Positions 25,475 through 33,540 of a stretch of 64,000 bases of DNA are shown piece after piece. The stretch covers positions 12,543 through 76,542 of the forward strand of contig UQKM01000010.1 in assembly GCA_900541685.1 (NCBI GenBank). Reading direction: 5' to 3'. The position numbers and the translations under genes are program-made. Position 1 is the first letter of the stretch; every line of letters starts with the position of its first letter. The notes under the pieces are model-generated. The model was not told the origin of the DNA. It ran no database searches and saw nothing but the letters and a program-made list of their open reading frames with translations. The stretch is from an uncultured Collinsella sp. (GTDB taxonomy: Bacteria > Actinomycetota > Coriobacteriia > Coriobacteriales > Coriobacteriaceae).

Positions 25475-25580
25475 TATCAAACAACTGTCTGTCATTCCCG
25501 TTTGAACAAGAGCTTTGCGTTCTGCTTATGGCCCTTACGGGTACAATAATCAAGATATTTTGACTGTAAGAAGGAGTCTC

Positions 25581-26888
25581 ATGACGGAGTCCTCTCAGCA
25601 TACGTCCAAGCCCCAGGTCGAGGTTGAGGCCTCGGGCGGCGATGACAATAAGAGCGCACGCCGCGGTGCAATCTTTATCGGCGTTGTGCTGGTGGGTTAT
25701 ATCGTCTATCTGGTGGTAACCGGGCAGATGGGGCAGTTCTGGGCTGCTATGTCGAGCGTTCAGGCGCCCTGGCTCGTTGTCGCGTGTCTTTGCATGTTCA
25801 TGTATCTGTTCTTTGGCATTGTGGCCTATGCGATCGCCGTCTGGCTCGACCCCAATTCGCCCGTCGGTATCCGCGACCTCATTTCGGTCGAGGCGAGCGG
25901 TATTTTCTTTGGCAACCTGACGCCCATGATGATGGGCTCTACGCCTGCCCAGATCTACCGCCTGACCAAAGCGGGCCAAAACGTGGGCGAAGCGGGTGCC
26001 ACGCAGTTCACCCGATTTATTGTGTATCAGTTTGGCCTCGTTGCCTGGGGCGCTATCCTACTGCTTGCTCGCATGCCGTTTTTTGCCGAGCGCTATGGCG
26101 ACATGACGCTGCTGTGCGTCTTTAGTTTTGGCGGTCACTGCTGCATCCTGCTCGGCATCTTCGCCGTCGCGCTCATGCCTAAGACCGTCACGCGCGTCGC
26201 CCATTGCATCATCAATTGGCTCGAGCGCATAGGTGTCTCGGCCACTAAGATCGATGGATGGCGCTCGTTTGTCGATGGCGAGATCTACTCCTTCTCCGAG
26301 AAGTTCAAGCTTTCGGCCGGACATTTTTCTTTCATGCTGCTCACCGTGTTTATCACCATGCTGCAGCTTGCGTTTTTCTATCTGGTGCCGTATTTCCTGA
26401 TGCTTGCCTTTGGCCATCACGAGGTCGACTTTTTCTCGGTCATGGCCGCGAGCGCCTTTGTCCAGCTGCTGAGCTCTGCGGTTCCCTTGCCCGGTGGAAC
26501 TGGTGGCGCTGAGGGCGGCTTTGCTTTGTTCTTGGGTCATTTCTTTGGGTCGGCTTCGACCGCCGGCTATCTGCTGTGGCGCCTCATTACGTTTATTGCG
26601 CCGACCATTTTGGCTGCGCCCCTGCTGGGACTTAAGAGCGCCCACAACGAGAGCATCCATGTTCGCTGGGATCGCGTGATGCGCAAACTCGGCCGCACGT
26701 CTCAGACGCCCTCTGCGCCCACTAAGCCGCACCCCACGAATGCTGTTACCGTTGATCCCAAGAAGCACGCTCAGAAGGCTTCTGGGACCGCTAAGCCGGC
26801 TCATAAAGCCTATGTGCGCCAGACAGGCGACGGTATTCGCGTATCTCCGTCGGCACTCAATAAGAAGAAGCACCCTAAGTCGCAGTAG
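25581..26888 (+). CDS. flippase-like (LPG synthase transmembrane) membrane protein
   Basis: Polytopic membrane protein of 435 residues with the fold seen in the membrane part of lysylphosphatidylglycerol synthase (UPF0104 type), implicated in lipid or glycolipid flipping. Hydrophobic helices begin at about residue 27 (GAIFIGVVLVGYIVYLVV). GNLTPMMMGSTPAQIYRL and SSAVPLPGGTGGAEGGFALF are the characteristic re-entrant segments. A basic Lys/Pro-rich cytoplasmic tail follows (about 365-435). There is no soluble aminoacyl-transferase domain, so it is not a full MprF. ATG 25581 follows AAGGAG by 5 bases. TACAAT at 25542-25547 is a possible -10. The substrate is unknown. Confidence 0.85.
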   Translation: MTESSQHTSKPQVEVEASGGDDNKSARRGAIFIGVVLVGYIVYLVVTGQMGQFWAAMSSVQAPWLVVACLCMFMYLFFGIVAYAIAVWLDPNSPVGIRDLISVEASGIFFGNLTPMMMGSTPAQIYRLTKAGQNVGEAGATQFTRFIVYQFGLVAWGAILLLARMPFFAERYGDMTLLCVFSFGGHCCILLGIFAVALMPKTVTRVAHCIINWLERIGVSATKIDGWRSFVDGEIYSFSEKFKLSAGHFSFMLLTVFITMLQLAFFYLVPYFLMLAFGHHEVDFFSVMAASAFVQLLSSAVPLPGGTGGAEGGFALFLGHFFGSASTAGYLLWRLITFIAPTILAAPLLGLKSAHNESIHVRWDRVMRKLGRTSQTPSAPTKPHPTNAVTVDPKKHAQKASGTAKPAHKAYVRQTGDGIRVSPSALNKKKHPKSQ

Positions 26889-27004
26889 GGCAGTCGTGCG
26901 TTCTTCATGATGCGGGGCATATTTGTGCTGTATGGGGGATAATCCTCTTACGTAGATTATCTCTCATCTGTTGATGAATGCCCGTATATCGAAGGGACAC
27001 GCCC

Positions 27005-27616
27005 ATGGCCACCAGTAAACCGCGTATTGATCGCCGCATCGTTCGCAGCCGCAATGCCATCCTTTCCGCTTTCGAGCGCCTGCTCATGGAAAAGCCGCTG
27101 GTAGACATTACGGTGAGTGCCATCGCGCGCGAGGCCAATGTCGACCGCAAGACCTTCTACGTGCACTTTGGCACGGTCGACGGCCTGCTCGATGCCATTG
27201 CCGTCGATGTGGTGGAGATGATTGTCGACTCGGTCGAGAAAACGCTTGCCTCCATGGGCGGCGATACCAACGAACGCGCCCTGGGCGCGGCGGCGACCTT
27301 CTTTAAAACCGTTAACGAGGCACTGTGCAACAACCTGGTACTCAATCGTCAGCTGATCGAGAACATTCCGCTCGATGATTTTATGGCTCGTCTTCGTGCG
27401 CCGCTCGAACACGAGATTGCCGAGCGCGATCTGCTGCCCCAAGGTCTCAAGGACGAGATGTTCGACTATTATCTGGCGTTTTTGCTGTCGGGTATTATCG
27501 GTATCTATCGCACGTGGGCGCTGTCTGACGGTTCGGTTCCTATCGAGCGTGTCTCGGAGGTCGCCAACGACCTGACTCTCAATGGCCTGTCGAGTCTGGA
27601 ATCTCGCTTGGATTAG
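27005..27616 (+). CDS. TetR family transcriptional regulator
   Basis: A 203-residue TetR-type regulator. The N-terminal DNA-binding domain has the usual FERLLMEKPLVDITVSAIAR followed by EANVDRKTFYVHFGTVDGLL (about 18-60). The C-terminal ligand domain is divergent (LLSGIIGIYRTWAL), as in the TetR_C_8-like group. ATG 27005 has AAGGGA 8 bases upstream; the ATG at 26978 lacks one. The gene stops two bases before an IS3 transposase scrap, so whatever it once faced downstream may have been replaced. Its target is unknown. Confidence 0.85.
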   Translation: MATSKPRIDRRIVRSRNAILSAFERLLMEKPLVDITVSAIAREANVDRKTFYVHFGTVDGLLDAIAVDVVEMIVDSVEKTLASMGGDTNERALGAAATFFKTVNEALCNNLVLNRQLIENIPLDDFMARLRAPLEHEIAERDLLPQGLKDEMFDYYLAFLLSGIIGIYRTWALSDGSVPIERVSEVANDLTLNGLSSLESRLD

Positions 27617-27618
27617 GC

Positions 27619-27855
27619 GCAGGCTCGAGTTCGCGAGGCGCTTGTCGGGGTGCAGCCCGATCGACCAGGCGACGAGCATCCCGCCGAAGCAGTCGATGAC
27701 CGGGCTCAGGTAGACCTTCTCGCCGCCCGGGAGCCTGGACTCGGTGATGTCGGTGAGCCACAGCCGGTTGGGCTCGTCGGCGTGGAAATTCCTGTTCACG
27801 AGGTTCTCCGGCGCCTTGGAGACCTCGCCGGCGTAGGAGCTGTAGCCTGAGGATC
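27619..27855 (-). mobile_element. IS3-family transposase (OrfB) remnant
   Basis: The minus strand encodes part of an IS3 integrase core: EVSKAPENLVNRNFHADEP, NRLWLTDITESRLPGGEKVY (first catalytic Asp of the DDE triad), LSPVIDCFGGMLVAWSIG and HPDKRLANSSLR. The start, the remaining catalytic acids and both ends are missing. The frame breaks at the tetR junction near 27620 and disappears again near 27855, 19 bases before the ABC ATPase stop. It marks the left edge of the cobalamin island. Confidence 0.85.
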
Positions 27856-27873
27856 CTTAAAAGAAAGTCCAGT

Positions 27874-29190
27874 TTATCCTTCCCACTCCAATTTGGAATC
27901 CTCCGATGCGCCTTCGCACGCTCGCATGACCTCGATACCATGCGAGCGTGCGAAGGCGACGAGCTCTGCGTTGCGGGCGTTTATGGTGCCGAAGGCGGCG
28001 GGGCACACAATAAGGCGCGCGCAGTGGACGAGGAGCTCTTTGGCGCGGGCTATGGTTTTATCCCCGATCGGCTCGAAGGCGCGCTCGGCCACGCATTCCG
28101 TCGCCAGGTCGCGCGCGAGCTCGCAGTCGATGTCCCCTTCGTGCAGAACGCCCGCGTAGAACGCCTTGCCCTGCCGAATGAGCTGGCGAAACACAGCCGA
28201 CCCCGTACCTGCGCCGGCGATGACGAACGTGTGCGCATCGCCGTGTGGGCGCCCAATTTCTACGCTGCCGAAGCGCTCGTTGAAGGTGCCATGTTGAAGG
28301 CCGTAGAGCTCGCCAATCGTCTCGCGCGTGAATATGTCCTCGGGTGCGCCGGCGCGGAAGACCCGGCCGTCCTTCACGCAAATCACCTTGTCGGCGCTTT
28401 TCTGCGCGAGCTCGAGTTCGTGGATGGACATGATGACAGCCACATTCCGCGATTTCGCAAGGTGGCGAAGTATTCGCAGCAGGTCGATCTGGTAGCGGAT
28501 ATCGAGATACGACGTGGGCTCGTCGAGCACGAGCACACGCGGATCCTGTGCGATGGCGCGTGCGAGCATGACGCGCTGGCGTTGCCCGTCGCTTATCTGC
28601 ATGAAGTCGCACTCGGCGAGCTCTTCCATATGTGCGGTTTTCATGGCCTCGTCGACCCGACTATGGTCGTTAGGCGAGAGTGCGCCCATTCGCCCGGTGT
28701 AGGGATGTCTTCCCGCCTCTACGATATCGCGGCAGGTGAGGAGCTCGGTCCGGGGGCGATCTGTCAGCATAACGGCAAGGTTCCTTGCGAACTCCGCCGT
28801 CTTCCATCGGGAAATCTCCCGCCCGTCGAGCTCGACCGCGCCGGCAAGCGGTGCCAGATGGCGTGTGATGGTTTTCAAGATGGTCGACTTGCCCGAGCCG
28901 TTCGGCCCGATGAGCGCCACGACATCGCCCGGGCGAACCTCCAGATCGACGCCTTCGACTACGACCTTCTTGTCGTAGCCCGCCGACAGGTCGCTTATGC
29001 GGAAAAGCGGCGCTCCGTCAGCCTGCGTTTCGACCGGAGTTTCGAGGTTCGGCTCCGCTCGGAGGAGGCGTTCCTCGCGCAGTTCCGTACGAGCCGAAAG
29101 TGCCTTCTGGCGCTTTCGTGCGAGCTCAGGACTGTCTAAGCATGGAATGTCCCCTCCGAGCGTTTTGGGCCGCGGCGCGAATTCTCCCAT
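27874..29190 (-). CDS. FecE/BtuD-type ABC transporter ATP-binding protein with extra C-terminal domain
   Basis: Energises uptake of a corrinoid, haem or iron-chelate through the adjacent permease. Of 438 residues, the ATPase domain spans about 60-300: Walker A GPNGSGKST (95-103), signature ISDGQRQRVMLARA and Walker B VLVLDEPTSYLD. The start ATG abuts the permease stop. Residues of about 10-45 (CLDSPELARKRQKALSARTE) are encoded by nested hairpin copy 2, and no start codon exists between there and the ATPase domain. After about 300 comes an unassigned domain (TFVIAGAGTGSAVFRQLI, LIVCPAAFGTINARN). A perfect 20-base palindrome lies near the end of the gene. It is last in the riboswitch-led unit. 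Confidence 0.88.
   Translation of the reverse strand: MGEFAPRPKTLGGDIPCLDSPELARKRQKALSARTELREERLLRAEPNLETPVETQADGAPLFRISDLSAGYDKKVVVEGVDLEVRPGDVVALIGPNGSGKSTILKTITRHLAPLAGAVELDGREISRWKTAEFARNLAVMLTDRPRTELLTCRDIVEAGRHPYTGRMGALSPNDHSRVDEAMKTAHMEELAECDFMQISDGQRQRVMLARAIAQDPRVLVLDEPTSYLDIRYQIDLLRILRHLAKSRNVAVIMSIHELELAQKSADKVICVKDGRVFRAGAPEDIFTRETIGELYGLQHGTFNERFGSVEIGRPHGDAHTFVIAGAGTGSAVFRQLIRQGKAFYAGVLHEGDIDCELARDLATECVAERAFEPIGDKTIARAKELLVHCARLIVCPAAFGTINARNAELVAFARSHGIEVMRACEGASEDSKLEWEG
27909..27958. repeat. perfect 20-base palindrome inside the ABC ATPase 3' end
   Basis: CGCCTTCGCACGCTCGCATG (27909-27928) is exactly complementary to 27939-27958 with a 10-base loop. It lies in coding sequence (AFARSHGIEVMRACEG on the minus strand). 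There is no T-run. Confidence 0.85.
29056..29162. repeat. nested hairpin element, copy 2 (inside a coding sequence)
   Basis: Outer arms 29056-29074 and 29144-29162 pair at 16 of 19 positions (CGCTCGGAGG/CCTCCGAGCG perfect at the ends). The core on the minus strand, GACAGTCCTGAGCTCGCACG then CGGCTCGTACGGAACTG, matches copies 1 and 3. The apical stem has changed to GAAAGCGCC/GGCACTTTC and still pairs except at one position. It is read through as part of the ABC ATPase. Confidence 0.8.
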
Positions 29191-30231
29191 CTACCTCACC
29201 CGCTTCTTCAACATGAGCGCGATAACCACCGGCGCGCCGAAGATGGCGGTGACAGCGCTGATGGAAAGTTCGACGGGAGAGAACAGTGTGCGCGCGATCA
29301 AATCGCAGCCCGCGCAGAAGATGGCGCCTCCCAAGAAGCACGCAGGAATCACGCGGAAGGGCTTCGACGACTTTAGCACCGACTTCACGAGATGCGGAAC
29401 CGCAATGCCTACGAACGACACCGGACCAGCGAACGCGGTCACGCAGGCGGAGAGCATGCTCGCTAGAAGGACGAGCGCCACGCGGAAGCGTGCGACGTTC
29501 ACGCCGACGCTTTTCGCGTAGGCTTCTCCCAGCTGGAAGGCGGAAAGGGGCTTCGATATCGCGAATACGCATGCGCTTACGGTGATCACCACGACCGTGA
29601 TGACCGCGACGTCGTCCCAGCTCGAACCCGAGAAGCTACCCAAAGACCAGTTGTGCAGGTTCACGATGGACTGGTCGTCGGCGAAGGCGATGAGGAAGTT
29701 CGTCGCCGCCGAGCAGATGTATCCCACCATGACGCCCGCCACGATGAGCATGGCCATGGAACTTATGCGCCGTGCAATGAGGAGCACGAAACCGATGGTG
29801 ATAAGCGAGCCCAGAAACGCTGCGGCCACCATGGCCGGCGAGGACATGGCCTGGTTTGCGCCCAGAAGTACGATCATCGTAAGCGCGACGACGAACTTTG
29901 CGCCCGAGGAGACGCCCAAGATGAACGGGTCGGCGATGGGGTTGTTGAAAAACGTCTGCAGCAGGAACCCGGAGAGCGAAAGTGCCCCGCCGAGAAGCAC
30001 GGCTGAAAGTACGCGCGGCAGTCGAATCTCCCAGATGACCTGGCTTTCCATGGAATTGGCCGCGCCGCCCGAAAGGATGCCGGGGATGTGGTCTGCGGGC
30101 ACGAGCACGCTCCCGATGCACAGGTTGGTCCCGACGAGCACGATGAGGGCAACAGCGAGCAGCGCCGTCACGACGCGACACCGCGCGGCGCGCCCCGATT
30201 CGTCGTATGCCATGGAAAGTCGGCTTCTCAT
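29191..30231 (-). CDS. FecCD/BtuC-type ABC transporter permease
   Basis: Membrane subunit (346 residues, about ten helices) of a cobalamin, haem or siderophore importer. Family landmarks are IRLPRVLSAVLLGGALSLSG, FFNNPIADPFILGVSSGAKF, LNWSLGSF-like HNWSLGSFSGSSW, and GPVSFVGIAVPHLVKSVL, the cytoplasmic helix that contacts the ATPase. It starts 4 bases after the solute-binding gene ends and abuts the ATPase start. Linkage to CbiK and the cobalamin riboswitch suggests a corrinoid or tetrapyrrole substrate, but iron chelates are possible. Confidence 0.93.
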   Translation of the reverse strand: MRSRLSMAYDESGRAARCRVVTALLAVALIVLVGTNLCIGSVLVPADHIPGILSGGAANSMESQVIWEIRLPRVLSAVLLGGALSLSGFLLQTFFNNPIADPFILGVSSGAKFVVALTMIVLLGANQAMSSPAMVAAAFLGSLITIGFVLLIARRISSMAMLIVAGVMVGYICSAATNFLIAFADDQSIVNLHNWSLGSFSGSSWDDVAVITVVVITVSACVFAISKPLSAFQLGEAYAKSVGVNVARFRVALVLLASMLSACVTAFAGPVSFVGIAVPHLVKSVLKSSKPFRVIPACFLGGAIFCAGCDLIARTLFSPVELSISAVTAIFGAPVVIALMLKKRVR

Positions 30232-30235
30232 GGTG

Positions 30236-31807
30236 CTAGCCGAGCTTCCTCAGATAATGGAAGTCGCTCGTGTCATCGCCGGTGAACGCCCCGTGCAGCT
30301 CGTCGATAATGTCGGCGGTAGAAGTCATCTGCTGGTACATGTCGGCGCTTGTGACCCAGACGTTGCCGTTCTTCACGGCTTTGAACTGCGACAATAGCGC
30401 GTTTTTGCCTACGAAGTCGTTCAAGGTGGCAACCGATTCGTCGATGGTGCCGTTGTAGACGATGATGTTGGCATCCTTCGCTGTCGCGTAGAAGCGCTCC
30501 ATTTCGAGCGTTACTGACGAACCTGACGTCGACGCCGTCTGCGCGCCATCGAGCGCGTAGCTGCCGCCTGCAAGCTCGATCATCTGCGCCACGTAGTCGC
30601 CCGCCCGCCGCGTGACGGCGGCCCCGTTCGAGTTAATGTAGAAATACGCCACGGTTTTACCTGACGACGCGAGCCCCGACGTTTGCTCGACGCGGGCCTT
30701 CTGCTCGTTGAACAGGTGCGCGGCCTCGTCTTCCTTGTCGAACAGGACGCCGAAAAGCTTAATCCACTCGACGCGCCCGAGTGCTTTGGGCTCGCTCGAC
30801 GACTGTTCGGTGAGCACGACGAGCCCGAGCTTCTGCAGCTTTTCCTTCACATCGGGCGTGTGGTTGATCATGGTGTTCTCGATGGCGAACGTGCAGCCCG
30901 AGGCCGATATTCGCTCGTAGTCGGGCGCGCTGTACTTGCCGCCGTAGGCGATCGCCCCACTTCCGAGCGCGCTTTTGAAGCCCGCGACCGAGCAATCGTC
31001 GGCTTTCGTGCCCGACATTAAGATATTGTCGTTCGCATCGAGCGCGTCGACCAGGCACATCGTCGCCGACGACACGAGGTACACCTTGTCGGCGGGGCGC
31101 CTTATGACCGCGATGTCGGAGCTTAACCCATCAGGTACCTTCGCATCTTGCGGCACCACGAGGAAGCGCTCCCCGTTCGAAACGCAGATAAGCCGCAGGC
31201 CGCCTTCGAACTCGTCGACAGTGAAGTGCTCGGCGTATTCAAGCTGAAGCGCTCCCGTCGGCTCCCAGCCGCAGCCCAAATCGGCGTTGTGGAAGTCGGC
31301 CGCGGCGCTTGAAGCCGTTCCCGCAGGGGAGCCGCCGCTTGCATCGTCGCCCGATTTCTCCTTCATGGTGGATGAGTCGAAGTGGAGCGTGTAGTCGATG
31401 GTGTGCGGCGTCGACATGGCGACGGTCTCGGCCGACACGGCGATGTCCTCGTCGAGCGTGACGGGTATCTCGAACGTGGAGTTGCCGCCGTCGTTTACGG
31501 GCGCGTAGTCCACGCCGTCGACGGTCATCTTGTCGTAGTTCGAACTCGACCAGGTGATGGTCGCGGTGTAGGTGTCGCCATCCTTCACAATTGTGGTGGG
31601 TGAGGCGATGCTTGCGCGCCCTGACCCGCCGGAAAGCGAGACGCTCACCGTGTATTCCTGAGAGCCCGCCGTGCCACCGGTCGCGTTCGGGCTCGCACTG
31701 CACCCCGCGAAGGGAAGCGCGAGCAGGGCGACGAGAACGCAGGCGATCGCGCGCGCCGCGATGCTGTGGAGCTTCCTGTTTTCCCCCTTGGGAAGAATCG
31801 ACCGCAT
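30236..31807 (-). CDS. solute-binding lipoprotein of the ABC importer, two-domain
   Basis: Extracytoplasmic ligand receptor (523 residues). The signal peptide ends in a lipobox LPFAGC (Cys36). A beta-rich module (about 48-150, YTATITWSSSNYDKMTVDG, FEIPVTLDEDIAVSAETVAM) precedes the BtuF/FecB-like binding domain (about 185-523), with DIAVIRRPADKVYLVSS, a linking helix near 345-375 and VYNGTIDESVATLNDFVG. The extra N-terminal module resembles the core of the small lipoprotein encoded next door, so the two may bind the same ligand in relay. Genes on both sides are 4 bases away. Confidence 0.85.
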   Translation of the reverse strand: MRSILPKGENRKLHSIAARAIACVLVALLALPFAGCSASPNATGGTAGSQEYTVSVSLSGGSGRASIASPTTIVKDGDTYTATITWSSSNYDKMTVDGVDYAPVNDGGNSTFEIPVTLDEDIAVSAETVAMSTPHTIDYTLHFDSSTMKEKSGDDASGGSPAGTASSAAADFHNADLGCGWEPTGALQLEYAEHFTVDEFEGGLRLICVSNGERFLVVPQDAKVPDGLSSDIAVIRRPADKVYLVSSATMCLVDALDANDNILMSGTKADDCSVAGFKSALGSGAIAYGGKYSAPDYERISASGCTFAIENTMINHTPDVKEKLQKLGLVVLTEQSSSEPKALGRVEWIKLFGVLFDKEDEAAHLFNEQKARVEQTSGLASSGKTVAYFYINSNGAAVTRRAGDYVAQMIELAGGSYALDGAQTASTSGSSVTLEMERFYATAKDANIIVYNGTIDESVATLNDFVGKNALLSQFKAVKNGNVWVTSADMYQQMTSTADIIDELHGAFTGDDTSDFHYLRKLG

Positions 31808-31811
31808 GGCG

Positions 31812-32345
31812 TTACTTCAGTGCGTCGGCGCGCAGATCGACGCCGGCGGATTCGAACACAAGTGTGCGGTCGTACCACTGCTCTTTTCTAATACTCCACG
31901 CGGCACAGGCGGTGTCCTCGTCGAGCGCATCAACGGGCACGTCGTAGGTGTACTTGCCTTCCGCGTTTTCCACATAGGGGATGAAGTCGGCCTCGCTCGC
32001 GGCGGCAGCCTCGTCGCCCGTGCCCATGAAGAGCTTGCCGTAGCCCGTGCCGGAAAGTGTCATCACGCAGTGCATGGAGCCGTTTTCCACGATGAGCTGG
32101 GCGTCCACGATCCTGAACATGTTCGAGCTGGAATCTACGGTGATTGGATAGGTGCCGTCGGCCACCTTGTCGGCGGTGATGGGGGCAGCGCTTGCGCCCG
32201 CGGGCGCATCGGCCGCCCGTTCGGTCTTTTCCTGGGAATCGGCATCGCTTGCCTTTGCGCTGTCGATTGAATTTCCGGCGCAGCCGGCGAGCGAGAACGC
32301 GCAAAGCGCCGCCGACAGGGCGAAGACGAGGGTTTTCTTCAACAT
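31812..32345 (-). CDS. small lipoprotein with a ligand-binding-like beta domain
   Basis: A 177-residue exported protein. The signal peptide ends in SLAGC (lipid-modified Cys22), followed by an Ala/Ser/Asp-rich linker to about residue 55 and then one compact domain: DGTYPITVDSSSNMFRIVDA, VMTLSGTGYGKLFMGTGDEA, TYDVPVDALDEDTACAAWSI and KEQWYDRTLVFES. Similar VTL/VPVDALDED-type wording occurs at the N-terminus of the neighbouring solute-binding protein. I do not know a named family; a haem- or corrinoid-capturing surface protein is the natural guess from context. ATG 32345 is preferred because it begins the signal peptide and has AAAGGA upstream. Confidence 0.75.
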   Translation of the reverse strand: MLKKTLVFALSAALCAFSLAGCAGNSIDSAKASDADSQEKTERAADAPAGASAAPITADKVADGTYPITVDSSSNMFRIVDAQLIVENGSMHCVMTLSGTGYGKLFMGTGDEAAAASEADFIPYVENAEGKYTYDVPVDALDEDTACAAWSIRKEQWYDRTLVFESAGVDLRADALK

Positions 32346-32408
32346 GGAGGGGGTTCCTTTCAATCGCTTCGACCGCCCGTGCCGTGCGGTGGGCGGTCGG
32401 GATGCGAA

Positions 32409-32456
32409 TGCAACGGGCATGCGTCGTCAGTCGGGGAAAGGCGCATGCCCGTTGCA
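32409..32456. other. 15-base perfect inverted repeat between cbiK and the small lipoprotein gene
   Basis: TGCAACGGGCATGCG (32409-32423) pairs exactly with 32442-32456 around an 18-base loop. There is no T-run, so an mRNA processing or stability hairpin that sets unequal expression is more likely than a terminator. Confidence 0.6.
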
Positions 32457-32491
32457 CGGGGACGCGACCGGCGCCCCCGTGCGCGGCGAGT

Positions 32492-33418
32492 TTACAGCTT
32501 GGCGATGGCGTCGTCCACGTGCGAGACGTAGATGTCGTCGACCGCGACGTTCTGTCCCAGACCCTGGAGCAGGCACGTCACTTCGAAGCCGGCGGCCACG
32601 AACTTCGCAGCCCAGCTGTCGGGGTCGGTCTCGTCTGCCATGTCGTTGTTCGCGTGGTCGCCCGCGACCACCATGAACGGCGCGAGCACGGCCTTCTTGT
32701 AGCCTGCGGCGCTCGCGGCGGCGATAACATCCTCGCAGGTCGGTTCAGCCTCGACGGTGCCGACGAAGAACTGCGTCAAACCCTCGTTCTTGAACACTTC
32801 CTGCATCTTGGCATAGTCGGCGTTGGAATCGGCTTCGGTGCCGTGGCCCATGAGGCACAGCGCCGTCTCGCCGTCGTCGAAGGACGCCATGTTCTCCTTA
32901 ATGGCTGCGGCCACCTTTTTGTAGTCGTCGTCGGAGGTGAGCAGCGGGTCGCCGAGCGAGATCTTGTCGAACTTGTCGGCGTACTTGTCGAGCTCGTCTT
33001 TCACGTCGGCGTATTCCAGGCCAGCCATGAGATGCGTCGGCTGCACGACGATTTCCTTCACGCCGTCTTCCACGCAGCGGTCAAGCGCCTCGGTCATGTT
33101 GTCGATCGTGATGCCGTCGCGCTTCTTCAGCTTGTCGATGATGATCTGCGCGGTGAAGGCGCGGCGGATGTCGTAGTCCTGCCAGTACTTCTCGCGGATA
33201 GCGTCTTCGATGGCGCCGATGGTGATGTGGCGCGAGTCGTTGTAGCTCGTGCCGAAGCTCGTGACGAGGATGACCGGCTTCGCGGCCTTCTCCTTTTCAC
33301 TAGATTTCTCGGAACTCGCGGAGGTGTTGGAGCAGCCCGCGAGCGCGACTCCGGCGAGCGCGACGGCTCCGGTTGCTGCGGCGCCCATGAAGCCGCGGCG
33401 TGACATCTGGTCGGACAT
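32492..33418 (-). CDS. cbiK: CbiK-type sirohydrochlorin cobaltochelatase, exported lipoprotein
   Basis: Inserts cobalt into sirohydrochlorin, the entry step of anaerobic cobalamin synthesis. Of 308 residues, the first 29 are an export signal with a twin-arginine motif (SRRGFMG) and a lipobox LAGC (Cys29). The chelatase domain follows: VILVTSFGTSYNDSR, VVQPTHLMAGLEY, the metal-site His in CLMGHGTEADSN, and the second His in VVAGDHANNDMAD. ATG 33418 has GAGGAAAGG upstream. It is the first gene of the riboswitch-led unit. CbiK enzymes of cobalamin makers are normally cytoplasmic; an exported form is known from Desulfovibrio. A lipoprotein beside an importer suggests chelation outside the membrane, or a haem-related role. 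Confidence 0.88.
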   Translation of the reverse strand: MSDQMSRRGFMGAAATGAVALAGVALAGCSNTSASSEKSSEKEKAAKPVILVTSFGTSYNDSRHITIGAIEDAIREKYWQDYDIRRAFTAQIIIDKLKKRDGITIDNMTEALDRCVEDGVKEIVVQPTHLMAGLEYADVKDELDKYADKFDKISLGDPLLTSDDDYKKVAAAIKENMASFDDGETALCLMGHGTEADSNADYAKMQEVFKNEGLTQFFVGTVEAEPTCEDVIAAASAAGYKKAVLAPFMVVAGDHANNDMADETDPDSWAAKFVAAGFEVTCLLQGLGQNVAVDDIYVSHVDDAIAKL

Positions 33419-33540
33419 GGTTTTTCCTTTCCTCGGTTTGCCGGTCCCCCGGCGACAGTTGCTTGTCGGCACAAGCGAAAGAAAAGCGCACCCCTCGGGG
33501 TTCACAAGGAGCTAACGCCACGGCGATGCCGTGAGGAAAA

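Noticed and set aside
25145..25549. A 134-residue open frame across the tRNA genes
   Set aside because: Its repeated protein segment is the tRNA sequence translated twice.
27940..29139. A 399-residue plus-strand open frame opposite the ABC ATPase
   Set aside because: No recognisable domain; the opposite strand holds Walker A, signature and Walker B motifs in order.
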